From Akkermansia massiliensis (GTDB lineage Bacteria; Verrucomicrobiota; Verrucomicrobiia; Verrucomicrobiales; Akkermansiaceae), in contig NZ_JAMGSI010000001.1 in the NCBI RefSeq assembly GCF_023516715.1, positions 1,302,001 through 1,366,000 of the forward strand: a stretch of 64,000 bases of DNA, read 5' to 3'. Position numbers and translations under genes: made by a program. This document shows, piece after piece, positions 34,120 through 43,600 of the stretch (within the stretch, counting starts at the first letter, position 1; every line of letters starts with the position of its first letter). Under the pieces are notes generated by a model. The model worked only from the letters and a program-made list of their open reading frames with translations, had not been told where the DNA came from and searched no databases.

Positions 34120-35280
34120 ATGAAGAAAGGGGGTGTTATTGATTATTTCTTCATAATGAAATTACCTATTCATTTTATGATGAACGCATCACCCCATCAA
34201 ACACCTGCCGCAGCATGTTCCGTGTTGCAAGAAGGGCCGGGAACGGGAACGCCTCTCCGAATTCCATCCTGCAAGAACATGTGCAATGAGGGACGCCCTC
34301 CCGGTTCCGGAAACATTATCTACAATAACGTCCCAGTCCTTTCCCAACCGGGGAGGACCATCACGATCAGCCATCCCCAATGGAACGACGAATTCCGGAT
34401 CACCCATAGCCGCGGATGCCGGCTTCACCGCAAGGACCACGCGACCGTACTCTACCACGATGGAGAAAAACTGGTACTGAAATGGGATGATTGGGGAAAG
34501 GAACGGTTTATCCGGCGTTCCGCCGATATTTATCATTTTACCTTCTACGAGTGCACGGATTCCATCACCCCAGAAAACGTAAATGCAGAAGAACTTATTA
34601 TCAACCCATTCGACCGTCCGGGAAAACACTTTCTCTTAACGGATGACCACAGACCGACCATAAACATCCGTTACCTGCAATGGGACATGCTTCTTCATTT
34701 TCAGGAAATGTATCAGGATGTGTCTGAGCGTATCAGGCAGATGCCATGCCTGAAATCAGTCCTTCTTGCGGGATTGTGTAAAGATTGCCTGGCAGCCGTG
34801 TATTTGGCCTTTCGCTTATCTAAAAAATTCCCTGAGCTATCATTTGGAGTATGGGGATGCCCTTGGGTGGCGAATCGCAAAACAGCCGACCTTAGAAAAG
34901 GGCCGTTATGGTCCTGGGAAAACATAGAAACGTGCAACCTGCCGCCTTATAGCAGCGTTCTGTTGCGATGGGGCGATCCTGCGGATATTTTCGAGGAAAT
35001 CAGCCGCTTGTCATTGAAAGTTCGCGGATTTGCATTTTATGGAAGTTCGCCGAACTGGAACCACGACAGGGAATGTACGGAAAGACTTAATTCATATCTT
35101 TGCAAACACTACATCTATGAACCGTCATCTCCGGAATCCTGCCAAGGGCTGCATACGATCATTATCCCTATCATACGCCAAAATGCAGCCCTCTATCATC
35201 ACATGATCAACGACATGTTTTCTATAATCAACAAGACTGACCTTCCAGAAAAATGTGAGAAGGAGGCGCTTACCCTGTAA
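34120..35280 (+). CDS. Orphan protein, unrecognised, AT-richer than neighbours
   Basis: A 386-residue protein of unknown function. After an unconserved N-terminus of about 60 residues there is a beta-rich part (FRITHSRGCRLHRKDHATVL, then EKLVLKWDDWGKERFIRR). From about residue 190 an alpha/beta part follows with SVLLAGLCKDCLAAVYLAFR, reminiscent of an alpha/beta-hydrolase nucleophile turn in which the usual GxSxG is GLCKD. A late HTIIIPIIRQNAALYHHM could hold a catalytic His. This reading is weak. Codon use is less GC-rich than that of flanking genes, and the gene stands alone between two long gaps, so horizontal transfer is plausible. ATG 34156 is an alternative start. Confidence 0.6.
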   Translation: MKKGGVIDYFFIMKLPIHFMMNASPHQTPAAACSVLQEGPGTGTPLRIPSCKNMCNEGRPPGSGNIIYNNVPVLSQPGRTITISHPQWNDEFRITHSRGCRLHRKDHATVLYHDGEKLVLKWDDWGKERFIRRSADIYHFTFYECTDSITPENVNAEELIINPFDRPGKHFLLTDDHRPTINIRYLQWDMLLHFQEMYQDVSERIRQMPCLKSVLLAGLCKDCLAAVYLAFRLSKKFPELSFGVWGCPWVANRKTADLRKGPLWSWENIETCNLPPYSSVLLRWGDPADIFEEISRLSLKVRGFAFYGSSPNWNHDRECTERLNSYLCKHYIYEPSSPESCQGLHTIIIPIIRQNAALYHHMINDMFSIINKTDLPEKCEKEALTL

Positions 35281-35671
35281 AACACCACGGACATTCAGGC
35301 TCATTGGGCTTCCGGCTACGTTCCATGGGGAAAATGCAGCCATTCCCTGGGTGGCCAACTAGTGCGGAAGAATCGTCATCCGCTTCATCCAGACCTCCAG
35401 CTGCATCTGGTCAATGCCATTCAAGCGCTCATGAATGCGTCGCCGGGAAAAGCGCCAAGACGCAGAATCTTCATGGGACGCGTTCCACGCTGTCCGGAAT
35501 GCAGGATGTCAAGAAAGAAAGAGGCCGCCGGACTCCATGGAAAGGAACTTCCGTGCGCCTTCTTCCTTCATTGCAACTCCTTATTCTACCATTCCATGCT
35601 TTTAAAAATACTCGCTGGACGCCGCCATGACTTTGCTTGCAAAACGGAAGGAAAGGAGTATCGTTCCCCGC
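35281..35671. other. Intergenic region before metG
   Basis: About 390 bases with no intact gene on either strand. The minus strand holds a protein-like remnant (35359-35508). Open frames on the plus strand (35304-35630, 35362-35697) have no ribosome site and run into metG. A GGAG site (about 35653) lies before the metG ATG. Confidence 0.4.
35359..35508 (-). pseudogene. Possible C-terminal remnant of a lost gene
   Basis: This 49-codon open stretch has no usable start. It opens just after a stop, reads like a natural helical protein end (RRIHERLNGIDQMQLEVWMK) and finishes RMTILPH followed by TAG. The opposite strand and other frames do not look protein-like here. It may be a fragment left after deletion of a gene between the orphan gene and metG. 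No family is assigned. Confidence 0.25.
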
Positions 35672-37279
35672 ATGTACTATATCACCACGGCCATTGACTA
35701 CACCAACGGACCGCCCCACATCGGGCACGCCTATGAAAAAGTCCTTGCGGACGTTCTCGCGCGCTGGCACCGGATGAAGGGGGAGGAAGTCTATTTCCTG
35801 ACCGGGGTGGACCAGCATGGGCAAAAAGTACAGCAGACGGCGGAAAAACTGGGCATTACGCCGCAGGAGCATGTGGACAACATCACAGCCAAATTCCTGG
35901 CCCTGTGGGAACGCCTGGGCATCAGCAATGACGGGTGGGCCTCCACCACGGACCCGCGCCACAAGGCCTGCGTGCAGAAAATCCTGACGAACCTGAAGGA
36001 CAGGGGACAGCTTTACAAAAAATCCTACAAGGGATTCTACTCCGTGCGCCAGGAACAATTCCTGACGGACAAGGAGAGGGACGCGGAAGGCAGCTTCGGC
36101 CCGGAATGGGGGGAAGTGGTGGAACTGGAGGAAGAAAACTGGTACTTCCGCCTGACCGACCATGTGGAGTGGATGAAGAAGTTCGTGGAAAAGAGCAGCG
36201 GCTTCGTTCTTCCGGCCTTCCGCAAGGCGGAGGTGCTCAATGCCATTGACTTTGACTCGGACCTCTGCATTTCCCGCCCCAAGAGCCGCCTTTCCTGGGG
36301 AATAGAACTTCCGTTTGACCCGGAATTCGTGACTTACGTCTGGTTTGACGCTCTCATCAACTACGTCTCCTTCGCCGGTTACCTGGCGGAACCGGACAGC
36401 GGGCTGCCGGAATTCTCCAAGCTCTGGCCCGCGGACTGCGAAGTGATCGGCAAGGACATCCTGGTGCCCGCCCACGGCGTGTACTGGCCCGCCATGCTGC
36501 ATGCCATGGGCTTCTCCGACGAGGAAATGCCCACCCTGCTCGTCCACGGCTGGTGGAACATCAACGGGGAAAAAATGTCCAAATCCATCGGCAACGTGGT
36601 GGACCCCAACCTGCTGGCGGAACAGTTCGGCCCGGAACCCGTGCGCTATTACCTGGTGCGAGACATCACCACCGGAAAGGACGCCAACTTTGACGCGGAC
36701 CGCCTGGTCATGCTGTACAACACGGAGCTGGCCAATGACCTCGGCAACCTGTGCAACCGTTCCATCAACATGACGCGCCGCTACTGCGATTCCGTCATCT
36801 CCGATGCGGAGGAATACGATGACGAAGCCTCCAAGGCCCTGCGCGTCACCATGGACCAGGCCGTCACCCTGTTCTCCAAATACATGGACGACAACATGGT
36901 CTCCGACGCCCTGGCGGCCCTGAACGCCCAGGTTTCCGCCTGCAACGCGTACATTGAACAGCAGCAGCCCTGGCAGCTTGCCAAGGATGAGGCCGCCGCG
37001 CCGCGCCTCCGCTGCGTGCTGCGCCACCTGCTGGAATGCTGCGCCCAGACGGGCTACCTCATCGGCTGCGTCCTGCCGGACGCTTCCGCCCGCATCCTGG
37101 ACCAGCTCAACGCCGCGGACCTGTTCCGGGGCCGCACGCCGGATACGCTGGCCTGGGGAATCCTCCCCTCCGGGCACCGCATCAATAACCCGGCCCCCGT
37201 CTTCCCCCGCATTCTCTCGGAAGAGGAAAAGGCCAAACTGGCTGAAAAAGCGGCCAGGACGGCCAAAAAACAAGGCTGA
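35672..37279 (+). CDS. metG: Methionyl-tRNA synthetase
   Basis: Charges tRNA-Met in the cytoplasm. The 535-residue class I synthetase has MYYITTAIDYTNGPPHIGHA with the HIGH motif at about residues 16-19, and the KMSKS loop GEKMSKSIGNVVDP near residue 300. The connective region (FYSVRQEQFLTDKE) lacks the Cys pairs of the zinc knuckle, and there is no C-terminal tRNA-binding extension, so it is of the short, zinc-free form. ATG 35672 matches the usual start just ahead of the first strand and has GGAG about 14 bases upstream. A longer form from 35627 is unlikely. MenD follows after 5 bases. Confidence 0.95.
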   Translation: MYYITTAIDYTNGPPHIGHAYEKVLADVLARWHRMKGEEVYFLTGVDQHGQKVQQTAEKLGITPQEHVDNITAKFLALWERLGISNDGWASTTDPRHKACVQKILTNLKDRGQLYKKSYKGFYSVRQEQFLTDKERDAEGSFGPEWGEVVELEEENWYFRLTDHVEWMKKFVEKSSGFVLPAFRKAEVLNAIDFDSDLCISRPKSRLSWGIELPFDPEFVTYVWFDALINYVSFAGYLAEPDSGLPEFSKLWPADCEVIGKDILVPAHGVYWPAMLHAMGFSDEEMPTLLVHGWWNINGEKMSKSIGNVVDPNLLAEQFGPEPVRYYLVRDITTGKDANFDADRLVMLYNTELANDLGNLCNRSINMTRRYCDSVISDAEEYDDEASKALRVTMDQAVTLFSKYMDDNMVSDALAALNAQVSACNAYIEQQQPWQLAKDEAAAPRLRCVLRHLLECCAQTGYLIGCVLPDASARILDQLNAADLFRGRTPDTLAWGILPSGHRINNPAPVFPRILSEEEKAKLAEKAARTAKKQG

Positions 37280-37284
37280 TTCCC

Positions 37285-38880
37285 GTGAGTGCCTCCGCAT
37301 CCTTCGTCAAATCCCTGCTGGCCCAGTGCTGCCTGGGCGGCATCTGTGAATGGGTGGTCTGCCCCGGCGCGCGCAACATGGCGCTGCTCCAGGTGCTGGC
37401 CGCCGCGGAGGACCTGGTGAAATGGACCCACTTTGACGAACGGTCCGCCGCGTTCTTTGCCCTGGGACGCATTCAGGACATGGGGCTTCCCGTAGCCGTG
37501 GTCACCACGTCCGGCACGGCGGCGGCGGAACTGCTCCCCGCCGTGGTGGAGGCTTACTACCAGCGCCGGCCCCTGCTCCTGCTCACCGCGGACCGCCCGG
37601 CGGACTACCGCGGCTCCGCCGCTCCGCAGGCCATCGAACAGGCGGACCTGTTCGGCATTTACGCGCCCACGATTGATCTGGAAACGCCGGACAGCCTGCC
37701 GGAAGACATTCTGGAAGACTGGGATTACGCCTCTCCCCTGCACATCAACGTCTGCCTGCCGGACCCGGACCCCGCCTGGAATCCCGGCAACTGCGACCTT
37801 TACCCGGCGGAACCGCCGGAAGACAGCGAATTCCGCGGTTCCCTGGCGGAACTGGCCCAAGCCCTGCGCTTCAAATCGCGCGGCGGGCTGGTGGTCATGC
37901 TCGGCGGACTGGACCCCACGGAGCAGGCCCCTGCCCTGTGGCTCGCGAATGAACTGAAAGCCCCCGTGGTGGCGGACGCCACCTCCGGCCTCCGGGAGGA
38001 ACTGGCCCATCTGGCCCTGACGGATGCGGACGCCCTGCTGAGGGAAAACCCGCCCGCCATCCTGCTCAGAATAGGGGACGTGCCCGTGGCCCGCTTCTGG
38101 CGCGACCTGGAGGACATCCCTTCCACGGAAGTCTTCTCCGTCACCCGCACCGGATTCTCCGGGCTGGCCCGGCCCTCCGCCGTCGTCACCGGAGACCTAG
38201 AAGCCATTCTGCACGCTCTGGGCGACGTGGACCCCGTGGGGGACGTCAACGGCCTGCGCGCCATGAACAAGCGCAGAAAGGCCCTGATGGAGGAACTGCT
38301 CATCACCTGCCCGGACAGCGAGCAGGCCATGGTGCGCGCCTTCTCCTGCTTTGCCGCGGACGGCGACTGCATTTACCTGGGCAACTCCATGCCCGTGCGG
38401 TACTGGAACAGCTTCGCCCAGATGGCCGTCCCCACGGAAAACGTCCGCGCCAACCGCGGGGCCAACGGCATTGACGGGCAAATCTCCGGCTTTCTGGGGG
38501 TCTCCGCCCGGTGTTCCCGTTCCTGGGCCCTCGTGGGGGACCTGACCGCCATGTACGATTCCAACGCCCTGGCCCTCCTTCCCCAGCTGGACACGGGAAC
38601 CCGCGTGCTCGGCGTCATCAACAACGGCGGGGGCGGCATCTTCCGCGCCCTGCCCGGAGCGGCCAGCCATTCGGAAGCCATGCGTAACCTGCTTGTGCAG
38701 CCCCACGCCTACTCCTTCAAGGCCATTGCGGAACAATGGGGCATGCGCTACCTAGCCATCCGCACGGCGGAAGATTTCGACCAGCTTGACGCCCTGGAGG
38801 AAAACAGCCAGGTTCTCGCGGAACTCATCCCGGACCGGGAACAGACGGAACAGGTCAGAAACGCGCTGGCTAAGCACTGA
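37285..38880 (+). CDS. menD: 2-succinyl-5-enolpyruvyl-6-hydroxy-3-cyclohexene-1-carboxylate synthase
   Basis: Thiamine-diphosphate enzyme of menaquinone synthesis that joins isochorismate and 2-oxoglutarate. The 531-residue protein has the N-terminal EWVVCPGARNMALLQVL (family: VxxPGSRxxPL), DERSAAFFALGRI with the catalytic Glu, TSGTAAAELLPAVVEAYY and LLTADRP. The ThDP domain has RGANGIDGQISGFLG, LVGDLTAMYDSNAL and VINNGGGGIF. It starts with GTG 5 bases after metG, so the two are probably one transcript. Menaquinone fits an anaerobe with fumarate-type respiration. Confidence 0.93.
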   Translation: MSASASFVKSLLAQCCLGGICEWVVCPGARNMALLQVLAAAEDLVKWTHFDERSAAFFALGRIQDMGLPVAVVTTSGTAAAELLPAVVEAYYQRRPLLLLTADRPADYRGSAAPQAIEQADLFGIYAPTIDLETPDSLPEDILEDWDYASPLHINVCLPDPDPAWNPGNCDLYPAEPPEDSEFRGSLAELAQALRFKSRGGLVVMLGGLDPTEQAPALWLANELKAPVVADATSGLREELAHLALTDADALLRENPPAILLRIGDVPVARFWRDLEDIPSTEVFSVTRTGFSGLARPSAVVTGDLEAILHALGDVDPVGDVNGLRAMNKRRKALMEELLITCPDSEQAMVRAFSCFAADGDCIYLGNSMPVRYWNSFAQMAVPTENVRANRGANGIDGQISGFLGVSARCSRSWALVGDLTAMYDSNALALLPQLDTGTRVLGVINNGGGGIFRALPGAASHSEAMRNLLVQPHAYSFKAIAEQWGMRYLAIRTAEDFDQLDALEENSQVLAELIPDREQTEQVRNALAKH

Positions 38881-38926
38881 ACCGTTCCGCCCAACGCCCC
38901 CCTCCCTCCCATCAGCCGGATGGAGA

Positions 38927-38944
38927 GCCGCAACCCCTTGCGGC
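38927..38944. repeat. Short palindromic repeat, copy 1
   Basis: GCCGCAACCCCTTGCGGC forms a 7-base-pair stem with a CCCC loop. A nearly identical hairpin, GCCGCAAGCCCTTGCGGC, occurs at 61588-61605, also just after a gene end. Both are followed by an A-rich stretch. It may be part of a dispersed terminator-like element. Confidence 0.45.
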
Positions 38945-39100
38945 AACTGAAAAAACGGAGCGCGGACGAATGAACATTGGAAAAGCCAGTGCGTCCTTCA
39001 ACCGCCTATTCATCCGGAAGCGGCAGAGGCCGGAGGCATTCCCCCCCTGAAGGCATCTTTCCAAATGAAGGGCTCAACACCGCCTCACCGCTACCCGGCA

Positions 39101-39130
39101 TAAAAAACCGGGGGAACGGACCTCCCCCGG
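39101..39130 (-). terminator. Intrinsic terminator of the malic enzyme gene
   Basis: CCGGGGGA (39108-39115) pairs with TCCCCCGG (39123-39130). On the minus strand the stem is followed by six T (plus-strand AAAAAA at 39102-39107), a standard intrinsic terminator about 65 bases after the malic enzyme stop. It may also block read-through from menD. Confidence 0.75.
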
Positions 39131-39194
39131 CCAAATGCAGCCGCCGGGCGCGTACCACGGCGGCATGGATTTTCCGGCTTTACGCCGGAGCCGT

Positions 39195-40505
39195 TTACAA
39201 ATAACTGCGCACTACGCCGGAAACGCGCTCCCGGGCGGCGGCAATGCGCTTGCGCAGTTCAAGCGTGTAAGCCTCCATGTCTCGGATGGGGGACTGGGCC
39301 ACGCCGGAAATCATGGCCGCCTGGGCCACTGCCGGGCATTCCCATTCAATGATGCGGGGATCGATGGGCTTGGGAATCACGTAATCGATGCCGAAGCTGA
39401 GGGGAGCGCCCCCGTACAGGTCAACCACCTCCTGCGGAACGGGTTCCTTCGCCAGATCCGCCAACGCCCGGGCGGCGGCAATCTTCATCTGTTCATTGAT
39501 GACGGAAGCGTGCACGTCCAGGGCGGCGCGGAAAATGAAGGGGAAGCAGGAGACGTTGTTCACCTGGTTGGGCCAGTCGGAACGGCCGGAACCCATGATG
39601 CAGTCCGGGCGCGCCTTCTTGGCGTCCTGGTACGTAATTTCCGGATCCGGATTAGCGCAGGCGAAGATGATGGGGGAAGGAGCCATGAGCTTCACCATGT
39701 CCTGCGTGAGCAGCCCCTTGGTGGAAAGCCCCAGGAACACGTCCGCCCCGGTGAGGGCTTCATCCAGTGAGCAGTCCTCCGACTGGGAGAACTGGGCCTT
39801 CGTGGCGTGCAGGTCGATGCGCCCGGTATGAATCAGCCCCTTGGAGTCAAACATGTAGATATGTTCGCGGCGGACGCCCAGCGTCATGTAAAACTTGGCG
39901 CAGGAAATGCCCGCGGCCCCGGCCCCTACGACGACCACCTTCATGTCTTCCAGCTTGCGGCCCGTCAGTTCTGCGGCGTTCAGCAGGGCGGCGCCGGAGA
40001 TGACGGCCGTTCCGTGCTGGTCGTCATGGAACACGGGGATGTTCATTTCCTCGCGGAGGCGTTCCTCCACCATGAAGCATTCCGGGGCCTTGATGTCTTC
40101 CAGGTTGATGGCGCCGAAGGTGGGCTCCATGGTCTTGATAACCTCGATCAGTTTTTCCGGCTCCTTGACGTTCAATTCAATGTCAAAAACGTCAATGTCC
40201 GCGAACACCTTGAACAGAACGCCCTTGCCTTCCATCACCGGCTTGGCCGCATCCGGACCGATGTTGCCCAGGCCCAGAACGGCGGTGCCGTTGGTCACCA
40301 CGCCCACCAGGTTGGAGCGTCCTGTGTACAGGGCGCTCTGGGAAGGATCCTCCTTGATGCGGAGGCAGGGTTCGGCTACGCCCGGAGAATAGGCAAGCGT
40401 CAAATCCCGTTGCGAAAAGCAGGGCTTGCAGGGCAGCGTTTCCACCTTGCCGGGGCGGGGCTGGGAATGGTACTGCAAGGCATCTAATCTAATGTCGGAA
40501 CTCAT
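39195..40505 (-). CDS. Malic enzyme, NAD(P)-dependent, short form
   Basis: Oxidatively decarboxylates malate to pyruvate. The 436-residue protein has LAYSPGVAEPCLRIKEDP with the active-site Tyr, NGTAVLGLGNIGP, the metal site INLEDIKAPECF, IPVFHDDQHGTAVI and the nucleotide fold VVVGAGAAGISCAKFYM. It corresponds to the catalytic half of MaeB and lacks the phosphotransacetylase-like C-terminal domain. ATG 40505 gives the family start SSDIRLDALQYH, and the longer reading upstream is unconserved. It is a single gene on the minus strand, closed by a terminator at 39101-39130. Confidence 0.92.
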   Translation of the reverse strand: MSSDIRLDALQYHSQPRPGKVETLPCKPCFSQRDLTLAYSPGVAEPCLRIKEDPSQSALYTGRSNLVGVVTNGTAVLGLGNIGPDAAKPVMEGKGVLFKVFADIDVFDIELNVKEPEKLIEVIKTMEPTFGAINLEDIKAPECFMVEERLREEMNIPVFHDDQHGTAVISGAALLNAAELTGRKLEDMKVVVVGAGAAGISCAKFYMTLGVRREHIYMFDSKGLIHTGRIDLHATKAQFSQSEDCSLDEALTGADVFLGLSTKGLLTQDMVKLMAPSPIIFACANPDPEITYQDAKKARPDCIMGSGRSDWPNQVNNVSCFPFIFRAALDVHASVINEQMKIAAARALADLAKEPVPQEVVDLYGGAPLSFGIDYVIPKPIDPRIIEWECPAVAQAAMISGVAQSPIRDMEAYTLELRKRIAAARERVSGVVRSYL

Positions 40506-40622
40506 GATCGTAATGAAAAAAACAAAAAATCGAGCCTTGCTTGCACCACATAATAGCCATGTATTCAAGTAAATAATCAATTAATCGCGTCACACGCCGC
40601 AGCCGGAAAGCGCCCTTTTACA

Positions 40623-40651
40623 TTGAAAGAGCTCTCCGGATGTGGTAATAA
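40623..40651 (+). promoter_or_regulatory. Candidate promoter of the large membrane-protein gene
   Basis: TTGAAA (40623-40628) and TAATAA (40646-40651) are exactly 17 bases apart, 30 bases before the ATG at 40681. This is a good sigma-70-like pair in the gap between divergent genes. Confidence 0.45.
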
Positions 40652-40680
40652 GTAGCTGGATTATCAATTGCCTCCTGACC

Positions 40681-43600
40681 ATGGAAACCACTCCCCCACT
40701 GCCTTCCGGATTTAATATCAACGGCTACCTTATCCAGTCACTGAAGCAGACGGATGCCCTCTGCCATGTCTATTACGCGTCGGACGCCAACCACGTGCAA
40801 TACCTGGTCCGTGAATTCTGTCCGCAGGGCCTTGCCGTGCGCGATCCGGAAAGCGGAAAACTGCGTTATCCGGAAACTACGGACATCGAACAGGAAGTCC
40901 TTCCGCTGAAAAACGATTTTGAAGCCCAGTTCCGCACCGGCTCCCTGGGGGAAATTCCCGCCCTGGGCACCATGTACCTGGTTTATGCCCTGCCCGGCGT
41001 TCATCCCGCCGCGGAGCAGTCCCCGCTTCCGGCTACTCCCGTGGAGCCCCTCCAGCGCGACCAGAGAACCCTGGCCACTCCCGCAGCAGGAGCGCCCCCC
41101 GTCCATGCGGTACCCCTTTCCCAGCCCCGGAAAAAGAAAAGCTCCGCCGGCATCTGGATCCTTATCCTGATTCTGCTGGGAGGCGCCTGCGCCGCTTATT
41201 ACTACACGCAGAAGCCTGCGGAGGACTCCGCCGCCCCGCAGGAACCGTCCAGTACGCAGCCCAAAAAAGAGAAGAAGGAAGCACCCAAACCGGAAAAGAA
41301 AGCCGCCCTGCCTGCTGCGGAAGTGGAAGACCCCTTTGAACAGGAAAGCGCCGCCGCGGAGGCCCCCCCGGGTGGAGCAGCGGAACAGCCGGAAGAAACG
41401 CCGTCCGCCAGTGCCCCTGAGGAACAGGACGAAGACGGCTCCGCCACTCCCGCGGAAGAACCTGCTCCCGAACCTGAACAGCCTGCCGGAGAGGCGGACG
41501 CTCCGGCAGACGACGCCACGTCTGCGGAACAGCCGGAACCGGAAACTCCCACCAAACAGAAGGATGCTCCGGCCCTGGCGGCACAAGCTGCCGTCAAACC
41601 CGCCTCCCCCGGCCGTCCGCGCGGAAAAGCCGCCAGGCAGACCACCAACATGGGGGACGTCAACGCCTACGTGAAAAAATTCGCCAAGGCCATGACGCTG
41701 AACCAGTGGAGGAAGCAGTACGCCAACCTGTACACGAGCTGGTTCGGCAACTCCGAGGAAGTGGCCAAGGGCTGGATCACCACCTTCGGCCCTCTGGGCT
41801 TCCGCGCCCGCGGCCTGGACGCCTCCTGGCCGGACACGAACTTCCGGGGCTTTTTCCCAAAAACCCTGCTGGACCCCAATGGGGAACCCGTGGCGAACCT
41901 CTACATGGTCACCCAGGTGATTGAAGGCTCCCCTGCTGAAAAATACGTGAAGGAGGGCGACCTGATCCTGGGCATTGACGGCCAGCCCTTCAAGACGGCC
42001 CAAAGCCTGGATGTGCTTTACGGTCCCTACCAGCACCAGGACAGGCGCGGCCTGGACATGCACGCGGGCCTGCTGGTGGACAAGGCGGAAGGCGCCGGAA
42101 AAATCACCCTGAACCTCATTCCTGCGGAAAATGTGGAGAAAATCCAGGGCATCCAGCCGCTCTGGAAGGAAGTCTTCCGGGAGGAACGGGCCAAAAAGCC
42201 CGTCTCCCTCTCCATTCCGGTGAAGGGAGGCCAGCAGGTGCGCCTTCATGTGGATGACGGCGGCAACGGCATCGGCAGCGACGGCTTCGAATGGTCGGAC
42301 CTGAGGCTGGAAGGCCCCGGCGGCCCCGTTCCGCTGACCAAGCTCAAGCCCCTGCAATACAGCGTGGGCTACGGCGCGGCCAAATATGACCCCGAGCGCA
42401 AGGTGTGGCTGGCTCACGCCGTCTCCTCCCTGGTCTTTGACATTCCCAAGGGAGACTGGAAGCTGAAAGGCACCGGAACGCCCGGAGGGGCGGCCTCCGT
42501 AGGTGTGGCTGTCCATGTGGGCGGTTCCGCCACCCTGCCGGACTCCGTGAAGAAATACGTGAAAAACGTCACGTTCAAGATTCCCCAGCTGGGAAGCTAC
42601 GCTCTCGGCTTCCCGAAAAACTGCGCCAAGAGCAAGGCCGTGGTCCACATGATGAGCGAATGGCTGGCGGCCCAGCAGCGCGAGGACGGCTCCTGGGAAC
42701 GCCCGGGCGGCTACTGCGGCAACCACTACGACACGGGCTGGGCCGGGCTGGCCCTGATGGCCACGGGCAACCCGAAATATGATCCCGTCATTAAAAAGGC
42801 GGCTCAGTACATCGCCTTCTCCGGCTCCCAGTGCTGGTGGGCCGTCCCCCAGGCCTCCGCGGGCATCTTCCTGTGCGAATACTGGCTGCGCTACCGGGAC
42901 AACTCCGTTCTGCCGGCCATCCGCAACGGCGTGCAGCGCATGAAAAACGAGGTTCTTTACGGGGACTTCGTCACCGGCCACGGCATCCACCCCGGCTATG
43001 CGGGCACGGGCGTCAGCATCGGCGGCTCCCACATGTGCCTGTTCCTGGCGCTGGCCAGCAAGACCCCGGCGCGCACGGAAGACGACGTGCTGGACAAGAT
43101 GATGGACCACGCCCAGTCCATCTGCCCCACCGGCATGGGCCCGTACGGCCGCATGACGGAGGCCTTCACCTTTGAACCCAACCGCGAATGCGGGGGCACC
43201 TACTCCGGCCGCCACGGCCCGTACTACATCGCCTCCCTCATCTGCGGGGGACCGGAACTCTACACTAAAAACAGCCGCATCATGTACGGGGAAGGCCCCA
43301 TCGGCGGCTGCGACCAGGGCCACTCCTCCGAGACGCTCTCCATCATGTGGGCCCTTCCCGCCTACTGGCGGACGAACCCGGAAGTCTACTACAAGAACAT
43401 GGAGGCGTTCCGCTGGAAGCTGACGCTCCTGCGCCCGTTTGACGGCGGCATGATGCAAAACCCCAACCGCCTGGAACTGATGACGGCAGACCCGGTCATC
43501 GGCACCTACATCCGCACCAGCGTCTGGATCACGGCGCTGTGCGCGGAACGCCAGAACCTGGCGATCACGGGCAAGCCGGAATTCCAGGCCAAATCCTTCC

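Larger units (their letters stand above)
38881..39194. other. Convergent intergenic region with hairpins
   Basis: It lies between menD (plus) and the malic enzyme (minus). It contains the palindrome GCCGCAACCCCTTGCGGC (38927-38944) and the terminator hairpin at 39108-39130. No gene is visible. Both structures have look-alikes downstream of pth at 61588 and 61620. Confidence 0.5.

Noticed and set aside
35304-35697. Two overlapping plus-strand frames before metG
   Set aside because: Both run into metG in other frames and lack start signals. The minus strand here looks more protein-like.
39135-39770. A 211-codon plus-strand frame opposite the malic enzyme
   Set aside because: It is the antisense of conserved malic enzyme sequence and begins inside the terminator region.
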